Shown one piece after another: positions 1 to 5,104 of a stretch of 6,820 nucleotides of DNA (the stretch's first letter is position 1; every line of letters begins with the position of its first letter). The DNA is taken from assembly GCA_019313735.1 (NCBI GenBank), contig JAFDAR010000058.1, positions 1 to 6,820 of the forward strand. The letters run 5' to 3'. The notes below the pieces were generated by a model, which saw only the letters and a list, made by a program, of their open reading frames with translations, searched no databases and was not told the DNA's origin. Source of the DNA: Deltaproteobacteria bacterium. Its GTDB lineage: Bacteria; Desulfobacterota; Syntrophia; Syntrophales; UBA2210. The position numbers and the translations under genes are program-made.

Positions 1-1515
1 GGGAATGGGCGCATCCCGCGCATCATCGGCGGTAAGCTGGATAAACAGGCCCCTGCCCGCGTCTCCCTTATGCAGCTGACCGGTTGAGTGGAGATAGCGA
101 GGGCCGTAACCGGCGGTCGTGGCAAATCCGTATCTGTCGCGAATTTTCGTTCTCAACTCACTCAGGGCGTAGTCGGTCTCCTCTGTCGGCTGCAGATATG
201 CCTGCAACGCCACATAGTCGCCCGGTCTGGCCTGGTTGAGAAATTCGGCCAGGGCTTCTCCCGGACTGCCGGCTTTCACATCGCCGTAAACCGCGATTTC
301 ACCGGAAATTAATACCGGAACTTCACGCGGCAGGACACCATTTTTTGCATATTCCGCCATCATCTTGCGGGTCAGCACCTTGGCTGACTCAACATCGGGC
401 TGATCAAAGGGATTTACCTTCAACAGGTGGCACGCGACAGCGGTTGCCATTTCCCAGAGAAAAAACTGTCCGCCCATATCATAGAGATCATCAAGGTATA
501 ATTTTACAACAGGATGGCCGGCGCGCTCTATTGCCTCCATCGCCGTATCATGTGTGTTGTCCCCTTTTGTCTTCAAATAGACAAAGGCACGGTCATCACC
601 ATAAGCAGAAGGTGCTCCCGGCAGTTCTTCCACCACCGGCAGAATTCCCTTTCCATTTTTTCCGGTACTTTCAGCAACGAGCTGTTCCACCCAGTTACCG
701 AAACTTGCAATCCGGGGAGATGCAACGATTGTCAGTTTGTCACGGCCGGCTTCTGCCAGTATACCCATGACAGCGCCGAGTATAACGCCGGGATTGCCGT
801 CTTCGATCGAAAGACCGGTCTTCCTGCAGTTCTTCCCCATATCAAAAGAATTGTTAAGTAAAGATCCTGCATCCACACCCATAAGAACCGCGGGCAACAA
901 TCCGAAGTAAGACAAAGCCGAGTAGCGTCCACCGATGTCAGGATCATTCAGATATGAGGCCCTGAAGGAATATTGACCGGCCAGCTCTGCAAGGAGTGAA
1001 CCCGGATCAGTAATGGCGATAAAATGGTCCCCGGCAACCTCTGCCGGCAATCGATCGGACATCCAATTGTAGAAGTATTTAAGAAATGAGAGGGTCTCTG
1101 TGGTAGTGCCGGATTTGGTGGCAGTCCTGGTGGGATCGAGTCGATCCGCATGATACAGCACGGCGCCCGGATCGGTGCTGTCAAGCACGGCCAGATCAAG
1201 ATACCCGTCACGAGAACCAAAGGTTTTTCTCAGAACCTGTGGAGCCAGGCTGGAACCCCCCATCCCAAGAAGAAGGGCATGGGTGTAATTTTTTTCATGT
1301 AGATCGAAGGCCAGTTGCCGCAGGCCATTAATTCTGCTACTCATCTCCTGCGGGCTGTTCAGCCAGCCAAGGCGATTGCTGATTTCGGCAGGTTCAGACC
1401 CCCAGACAGTATAGTCACCGGACCAGATGCGATCCACTATCCGGTTCTTCTCTAATTCAACAAGAATGGCATCCAGCAAATGCCGATAATCGCCAATGTT
1501 GATCTGGAGATCCAT
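1..1515 (-). CDS. pgi: Glucose-6-phosphate isomerase (Tal-Pgi type), C-terminus cut by window edge
   Basis: Interconverts glucose 6-phosphate and fructose 6-phosphate in the cytoplasm. My minus-strand translation gives 505 open codons without a stop, so the gene continues past base 1; roughly 40 residues are probably missing. Visible motifs, in order: RIWSGDYTVW (29-38), phosphosugar-binding GMGGSSLAP (84-92), DSTDPGAV (112-119), the SIS loop TKSGTTTET (133-141), the PGI signature-like DIGGRYS (193-199), WVEQLVAESTGK (275-286, with the likely catalytic Glu), NPFDQPDVESAK (368-379) and HSTGQLHKG (476-484). This pattern matches the isomerase half of bifunctional transaldolase/PGI proteins rather than E. 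coli Pgi. There is no transaldolase domain in front: an in-frame TGA lies two codons upstream of the ATG (1524-1522). Oddity: the hydrophobic strand expected before TKSG is absent (RTATKSG, 130-136). It lies 90 bp downstream of tkt and is probably cotranscribed with it. Family assignment is firm; whether this copy is active is uncertain. Confidence 0.93.
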   Translation of the reverse strand, partial: MDLQINIGDYRHLLDAILVELEKNRIVDRIWSGDYTVWGSEPAEISNRLGWLNSPQEMSSRINGLRQLAFDLHEKNYTHALLLGMGGSSLAPQVLRKTFGSRDGYLDLAVLDSTDPGAVLYHADRLDPTRTATKSGTTTETLSFLKYFYNWMSDRLPAEVAGDHFIAITDPGSLLAELAGQYSFRASYLNDPDIGGRYSALSYFGLLPAVLMGVDAGSLLNNSFDMGKNCRKTGLSIEDGNPGVILGAVMGILAEAGRDKLTIVASPRIASFGNWVEQLVAESTGKNGKGILPVVEELPGAPSAYGDDRAFVYLKTKGDNTHDTAMEAIERAGHPVVKLYLDDLYDMGGQFFLWEMATAVACHLLKVNPFDQPDVESAKVLTRKMMAEYAKNGVLPREVPVLISGEIAVYGDVKAGSPGEALAEFLNQARPGDYVALQAYLQPTEETDYALSELRTKIRDRYGFATTAGYGPRYLHSTGQLHKGDAGRGLFIQLTADDARDAPIP

Positions 1516-1525
1516 ATCTGATCAA

Positions 1526-1531
1526 CCCTTC
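1526..1531 (-). promoter_or_regulatory. Ribosome binding site of the isomerase gene
   Basis: The minus strand reads GAAGGG ten bases before the ATG at 1515. This, together with the in-frame TGA at 1524-1522 between site and start, fixes the start codon and rules out an upstream fusion domain in this frame. The match to the anti-Shine-Dalgarno sequence is moderate. Confidence 0.6.
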
Positions 1532-1535
1532 AGTT

Positions 1536-1609
1536 GTAATTGGTGTAATTATATTTATCTTATCCGCAAGCAAACTAGAGAGAAGAAATGTGAACCCGTC
1601 CCCAATTAC
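1536..1609. repeat. Intergenic segment bounded by an 8-bp inverted repeat
   Basis: GTAATTGG (1536-1543) and its exact reverse complement CCAATTAC (1602-1609) enclose 58 bases and fill almost the whole tkt-pgi spacer. The right arm covers the tkt TAA stop (1608-1606). Beside the right arm the plus strand reads GTGAACCCGTCCCC, which resembles short repeats I recall from deltaproteobacterial spacers (REP/RAYT-like). That resemblance is from memory. The segment could be a small repeat remnant, or an RNA stem between two cotranscribed genes. No classic terminator with a U-tract is seen, consistent with read-through from tkt to pgi. Confidence 0.35.
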
Positions 1610-3666
1610 TTTAAACTCTTGACCGTCTTTATGGCGTCCTGTATGGTAATGCCGAATTTTTCATAAAGGACTGACGCGGGCGCGCTGGCTCCGAATCCAT
1701 CCATGCCGATGACCGCGCCATCCAGACCCACATAGTGTTCCCATCCCAGCTTGATCCCCGCCTCTACCGCCACACGTACTTTCACGGATGATGGAAGAAC
1801 CTTTTCTCTGTAATCTTCCGGCTGCCCGTCAAAGATTTCCCAGCATGGAAGTGAAACCACGCGGACCGCGATGCCATCTTTTTCACTCAGGCTTTTGCCG
1901 GCATCAAGCGCGATCTGCAGTTCCGACCCGGTGCCTATCAGGATCACATCCGGTGTATTAGCCGATGATTCCCACACTGTATATCCTCCCCGTTGCAGGC
2001 CGTCTGCCGGGGCATACTCTGTGCGATCCAGTATCGGAATATCCTGACGGGAAAAGACCAGCGCGGTGGGACCTTTATCATTTAGCAGGGCGGAGCGCCA
2101 CGCCTCTACCGCTTCTGCCGCGTCGGCCGGCCGGATAACCGTCAATCCGGGCATAGCACGCAGGCCCATCAGGTGCTCCACCGGCTGATGCGTTGGACCA
2201 TCTTCACCCACACCGATACTGTCATGGGAAAATACGTAGATGACACGAGCGCCCATAAGGGCGGCGATGCGCATCGAGGGCCTCATATAATCGGAAAAGA
2301 CAAAGAATGTGCCGACAAAGGGAATAATCCCGCCATGGAGTGCCATGCCGTTTGCAATTGCACCCATTGCGTGCTCACGAACACCGAAATGCACGTTCTG
2401 CCCCCTGTAGCTCCATTCACCTCCCACCGCGCCGGGGGCATCTTCCGATCCCGTTCCGGCGGGCTGAAAATCTCCAAAACCCTTAAGCCACGCAAGCGTG
2501 GAGGGATTCAGATCGGCTGTTCCCCCCATAAGCTCCGGCATATCGGGCGCGAGTGCCTGCAAAACCGCCTCGGACGCCTTCCTGGTGGAGAGGGCCTTCA
2601 GGTCACCGCCGAATTCAGGGAGGGCCGATTCCCAGTCTGCGGGCAGTCTCCCCTCCATCACGCGCTCAAACTCGGCGGCATCTTCCGGACAGGACTCCCT
2701 GTAACGTTCAAGGGTGGTTTTCCACTCAGCCTCCTGCTTTCGCCCCCTCTCTACAACGCCGCGCATATGTTCCAGGACATCCTCCGGTACCAAAAAATCC
2801 GGCTCCACCGGCCAGCCAAGATTTCTCTTGGCGGCGGCAACCTCCTCCACTCCGAGCGGTGATCCGTGACAGGAAGCTCTACCCTGCTTACCGGGAGATC
2901 CATAACCTATTATCGTACTTATGCAGATTATCGAAGGTCGCGACTGTTCTTCTTTTGCGAGGCTGATCGCACTGTCTATGGCGTCCACATCGTTGCCGTC
3001 TTCGACATGTTGCACATGCCAGCCGGCAGATTCAAACCGTTTCCCAACGTCCTCGGTAAATGAAAGTTTTGTTGAACCGGCGAGCGATATCCTGTTGTCA
3101 TCATACAGGACGATAAGCCTGCCGAGCTGAAGGTGGCCCGCAAGCGAACAGGCCTCGCTGGATATTCCCTCCATCAGGTCGCCATCGCCCGCGATAACGT
3201 AGGTATAATGATCCACAATCTTCAGATCGGCGCGGTTATACCTGGCGGCGAGATGGGCCTCCGCGGCAGCCATACCCACCGCGTCGCCTATCCCCTGGCC
3301 CAGCGGTCCCGTTGTAGCTTCCACACCCGGTGTCTCACCAAACTCCGGATGTCCCGGCGCCTTACTGCCCCACGCGCGAAAGGCCCTGATATCATCGAGC
3401 GAAAAATCATAACCGGTCAGATAAAGGAGCGAATAGAGCAGCATGGAACCATGTCCCGCGGAAAGGACAAACCGGTCTCTGTCCACCCAGCCCGGATCTG
3501 AAGGATTATGTCTCAGGTGCCTCGTCCATAGGGTATAGGCCATCGGCGCGCCACCCATAGGCAGCCCCGGATGTCCCGATTTCGCATTCTGTATCGCGTC
3601 GACCGCAAGGAAACGCATCGTGTTGATGGAAAGTCCCGCTAATCGTTTTTTGTTGTTATCACTCAT
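1606..3666 (-). CDS. tkt: Transketolase
   Basis: A thiamine-diphosphate enzyme moving two-carbon ketol units between sugar phosphates (xylulose 5-P with ribose 5-P or erythrose 4-P) in the cytoplasmic non-oxidative pentose phosphate pathway. At 686 residues it is of normal full length. N-terminal ThDP/PP domain: AKSGHPGLPMG (28-38), SAGHGSMLLYS (69-79), TTGPLGQGIGDAVG (118-131), and the cofactor and metal motif GDGDLMEG (160-167) with N191 in DDNRIS. Substrate-side CHGSPLG (266-272) contains the conserved His267. Pyr domain: GVREHAMGAIANGMA (428-442), with E431 as the likely cofactor-activating Glu, and HDSIGVGEDGPTHQPVEH (481-498). A C-terminal transketolase domain follows to SLK. Oddity: Arg263 in GKQGRASCHG sits where I expect Thr. 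The ATG is supported by AAGGAG upstream. The isomerase gene follows after 90 bp on the same strand, which suggests a sugar-phosphate operon. Confidence 0.97.
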   Translation of the reverse strand: MSDNNKKRLAGLSINTMRFLAVDAIQNAKSGHPGLPMGGAPMAYTLWTRHLRHNPSDPGWVDRDRFVLSAGHGSMLLYSLLYLTGYDFSLDDIRAFRAWGSKAPGHPEFGETPGVEATTGPLGQGIGDAVGMAAAEAHLAARYNRADLKIVDHYTYVIAGDGDLMEGISSEACSLAGHLQLGRLIVLYDDNRISLAGSTKLSFTEDVGKRFESAGWHVQHVEDGNDVDAIDSAISLAKEEQSRPSIICISTIIGYGSPGKQGRASCHGSPLGVEEVAAAKRNLGWPVEPDFLVPEDVLEHMRGVVERGRKQEAEWKTTLERYRESCPEDAAEFERVMEGRLPADWESALPEFGGDLKALSTRKASEAVLQALAPDMPELMGGTADLNPSTLAWLKGFGDFQPAGTGSEDAPGAVGGEWSYRGQNVHFGVREHAMGAIANGMALHGGIIPFVGTFFVFSDYMRPSMRIAALMGARVIYVFSHDSIGVGEDGPTHQPVEHLMGLRAMPGLTVIRPADAAEAVEAWRSALLNDKGPTALVFSRQDIPILDRTEYAPADGLQRGGYTVWESSANTPDVILIGTGSELQIALDAGKSLSEKDGIAVRVVSLPCWEIFDGQPEDYREKVLPSSVKVRVAVEAGIKLGWEHYVGLDGAVIGMDGFGASAPASVLYEKFGITIQDAIKTVKSLK

Positions 3667-3678
3667 TATATATATCAG

Positions 3679-3684
3679 CTCCTT
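3679..3684 (-). promoter_or_regulatory. Ribosome binding site of tkt
   Basis: The minus strand carries a perfect AAGGAG, 12 bases upstream of the ATG at 3666. The spacer (CTGATATATATA) is AT-rich and a little longer than usual. It supports the chosen tkt start. Confidence 0.75.
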
Positions 3685-3803
3685 GAAAAATATTTACAAG
3701 ACGTACTGGCTAAGATAGTGAAAAGGGACACAAGAGCATTCCCGCTGTTGAGATACCGGCACCCGGCACAGACATGGCGAATCCATCCCCCCTGCATTCG
3801 AGT

Positions 3804-3832
3804 TTACTACTTGATTCTGCGGCAATTCTCAA
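3804..3832 (-). promoter_or_regulatory. Weak candidate promoter for tkt
   Basis: On the minus strand, TTGAGA (3832-3827, 5 of 6 to the sigma70 -35 consensus) is followed after 17 bases by TAGTAA (3809-3804, only 3 of 6 to the -10). The position suits a tkt promoter with a leader of about 130 bases, but the -10 is poor, so this is tentative. Confidence 0.22.
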
Positions 3833-3885
3833 GAAAAATGTAAGACGGCCGGATGAGATGCGCGAGTGTCGTGTCAATCAAGAAA

Positions 3886-3949
3886 TGTCATTTCGACCGC
3901 AGGGAGAAATCCAGGATTTCTCAGTCGTGAAAACTCCTTCGAAATGACA
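3886..3949. repeat. MITE/REP-like nested inverted repeat (TGTCATTTCGA family)
   Basis: The 64-bp element is bounded by a perfect 11-bp inverted repeat, TGTCATTTCGA (3886-3896) and TCGAAATGACA (3939-3949). Inside lies a second perfect 9-bp inverted repeat, GAGAAATCC (3904-3912) and GGATTTCTC (3914-3922), around a single A. The termini and the GAGAAATCC core resemble a dispersed intergenic repeat I recall from many bacterial genomes; this family assignment is from memory. No protein is encoded and no clear target-site duplication is visible at the borders. In RNA it would fold into a stem with an internal hairpin and could limit transcription or protect the 3' end of the xth transcript. Confidence 0.75.
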
Positions 3950-3963
3950 GAGTATCGTTAACA

Positions 3964-3991
3964 TGCCACGAATGTAATGTATTTCATGGCA
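3964..3991 (-). terminator. Stem-loop at the 3' end of xth, possible terminator
   Basis: In the minus-strand transcript UGCCAUGAA pairs with UUCGUGGCA through nine base pairs, one of them U-G, around a 10-base loop. The xth stop codon (3986-3984) lies in the 5' arm. The one non-Watson-Crick pair is a wobble only in the minus-strand RNA and a C-A clash in the plus-strand RNA, which suits a role in the xth message. No run of U follows, so it is not a classic intrinsic terminator. Confidence 0.4.
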
Positions 3992-4775
3992 GGTTCTTAA
4001 ACTTGGCAACCATCACGGTATGGTCGGATGGTTTTTCGGCAAGCCTCGGGTTAAGATCGATATGGCAGTCAACCGACAGGCCGGCCAGTGAAGAGGTGGC
4101 GAGTATATGATCAACCCGCCAGCCCAGTCCCCTGTTTACCGCCGCCGGAACCCTGTAGTCAAAAAACGCGTACTGTCCAGCCTCTCCCGGATGATGTTTT
4201 CTGAAGACATCGGACAGGCCCCATGAAGTAATGGAGTCGAAGGCATCCCACACCTCCGGCGTAAAATCGGCATGTCCCAGGAGCCGCTTGGGATCATGGA
4301 CATCGATCTCCTCACGGGCAACATTGATATCACCGCAGCAGACAAGCATATCGTCAGGTGAATAATGTCTTTCCAGAAAATTGTGGAGCCGGGCAAACCA
4401 CTGAAGTTTATACTGAAACTGGGGCAGATCCCTGCCGCGTCCCTGAGGGACATACAGATTCACCACCGATATGCCGGAGAATACACACCGTATAAGGCGG
4501 TCGGTATCAAACGGCTCCGTGTCCTCCAGACCGGAGGCGACATCTTCCGGCTTTTGCAGGGATGCTATGGCCACGCCGCTGTATCGCTTTCCCCCGCTGA
4601 AGACCACATGGTAACCGGCCTGTTCAAAATCCCCCACCGGAAACTTAGCGTCCTCAACCTTGGTCTCCTGCATGCACAGGACATCGGGACGGTTCTCCCG
4701 AAGCCACGGTATGACAATATGGAGACGTGAACGTATGGAATTTACATTATAGGTGGCAATCTTAAAAGCAGTCAT
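3984..4775 (-). CDS. xth: Exodeoxyribonuclease III (AP endonuclease, EEP family)
   Basis: A cytoplasmic DNA repair enzyme that cuts 5' to abasic sites and removes 3' nucleotides or blocking groups from duplex DNA, Mg-dependent. At 263 residues it is typical of Xth/ExoA. All expected motifs of the endonuclease/exonuclease/phosphatase fold are present: ATYNVNSIRSR (7-17), metal-binding E37 in MQETKV, YVPQGR (108-113) with the conserved Tyr108, GDINVARE (148-155) with D149 and N151, GWRVDHIL (218-225), and the C-terminal SDH (250-252) with catalytic D251-H252. The protein looks intact. It has its own strong promoter 48 bp upstream, diverges from the acyl-CoA dehydrogenase gene, and has hairpins behind it, so it is probably monocistronic. 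Ribosome binding site is weak (GAGTGAGA, 4793-4786). It shares a strand with tkt but no functional link is evident. Confidence 0.96.
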   Translation of the reverse strand: MTAFKIATYNVNSIRSRLHIVIPWLRENRPDVLCMQETKVEDAKFPVGDFEQAGYHVVFSGGKRYSGVAIASLQKPEDVASGLEDTEPFDTDRLIRCVFSGISVVNLYVPQGRGRDLPQFQYKLQWFARLHNFLERHYSPDDMLVCCGDINVAREEIDVHDPKRLLGHADFTPEVWDAFDSITSWGLSDVFRKHHPGEAGQYAFFDYRVPAAVNRGLGWRVDHILATSSLAGLSVDCHIDLNPRLAEKPSDHTVMVAKFKNLP

Positions 4776-4822
4776 TCGTCAATGGTCTCACTCTGATAAG
4801 AGTCCCCCTTCCCTGTGAAGAG

Positions 4823-4851
4823 AGTATAGAAAAAACTGTCTTGCGAGTCAA
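4823..4851 (-). promoter_or_regulatory. Sigma70-type promoter of xth
   Basis: On the minus strand TTGACT (4851-4846, 5 of 6 to consensus) is separated by exactly 17 bases from TATACT (4828-4823, 5 of 6). The spacer contains a T-run (TTTTTT). Transcription would start near 4816, leaving a leader of about 40 bases before the ATG at 4775. It is the best promoter match in the window. Confidence 0.75.
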
Positions 4852-4983
4852 TGGGATAATGGCCCCCAACATTTCGAGAATGTCATGCCGCCGTAATGCA
4901 AAATGACCGTTCTATTCGTCAAGGAAAAACGCGATGCAAAGGACGGGACGAAGACGGCTTTCTCCAGCAAACAAGTATCTTAC

Positions 4984-5078
4984 AAAAGCATTGCCTTTTT
5001 GGACATGATCGTGTATGTGAGAAAAGCATTGAAGATGATAAAAAATTAAGTAAGGGACCACAATGTGGTAAAGCATTG
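4984..5078 (+). repeat. Three direct copies of AAAGCATTG upstream of the acyl-CoA dehydrogenase
   Basis: AAAAGCATTG occurs at 4984-4993 and 5022-5031, and AAAGCATTG at 5070-5078, all in the same orientation within 95 bases. The shared G positions are 38 and 47 bases apart. They could be regulator binding sites or a chance product of an AT-rich leader. The last copy abuts the palindrome at 5057-5069. Confidence 0.4.
5057..5069. promoter_or_regulatory. 13-bp palindrome, candidate operator
   Basis: ACCACA-A-TGTGGT is a perfect inverted repeat with one central base, ending 35 bases before the acyl-CoA dehydrogenase ATG. Size and position suit a dimeric repressor (TetR or GntR class regulators often control acyl-CoA genes). 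It could also form a small RNA hairpin ahead of the ribosome binding site. The regulator is not in the window, so this is inference. Confidence 0.4.
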
Positions 5079-5092
5079 GTGATGTCTCAGAA

Positions 5093-5099
5093 AAGGAGG
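5093..5099 (+). promoter_or_regulatory. Strong ribosome binding site of the acyl-CoA dehydrogenase
   Basis: AAGGAGG, a full anti-Shine-Dalgarno complement, ends 5 bases before the ATG at 5105. It fixes this start and points to efficient translation. Confidence 0.88.
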
Positions 5100-5104
5100 A
5101 TGTA

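Larger units (their letters stand above)
3667..3983. other. Spacer between xth and tkt (317 bp), no gene
   Basis: I see no convincing coding frame here. From the xth side it holds a stem-loop overlapping the xth stop codon, a 64-bp nested inverted repeat, and then about 200 bases leading to tkt that should contain the tkt promoter if the gene is not read through from xth. The two hairpins between xth and tkt favour separate transcription of tkt. Confidence 0.7.
4776..5104. other. Divergent regulatory spacer between xth and the acyl-CoA dehydrogenase (329 bp)
   Basis: No convincing gene lies here. It holds the xth promoter, three AAAGCATTG direct repeats, a 13-bp palindrome and the Shine-Dalgarno site of the plus-strand gene. 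No plus-strand promoter stands out. Two weak candidates are TTGCCT-17-TATGTG (4991-5019) and an extended -10 TGGGATAAT (4852-4860), the latter next to the xth -35. Confidence 0.65.

Noticed and set aside
345..770. Plus-strand open frames opposite the isomerase (also 88-312 and 514-861)
   Set aside because: They are antisense shadows of the isomerase gene, whose continuous frame contains all expected PGI motifs.
2173..2862. Long plus-strand open frame (229 codons) opposite tkt
   Set aside because: It lies wholly antisense to transketolase, whose motifs are unmistakable; the translation is low-complexity in Arg, Gly, His and Pro with no domain, and it has no good ribosome binding site.
4871..4883. 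Possible second, partial copy of the TCATTTCGA repeat (CATTTCGAGAATG)
   Set aside because: Only about seven bases match and there is no partner arm or internal palindrome, so it is not counted as a repeat copy.
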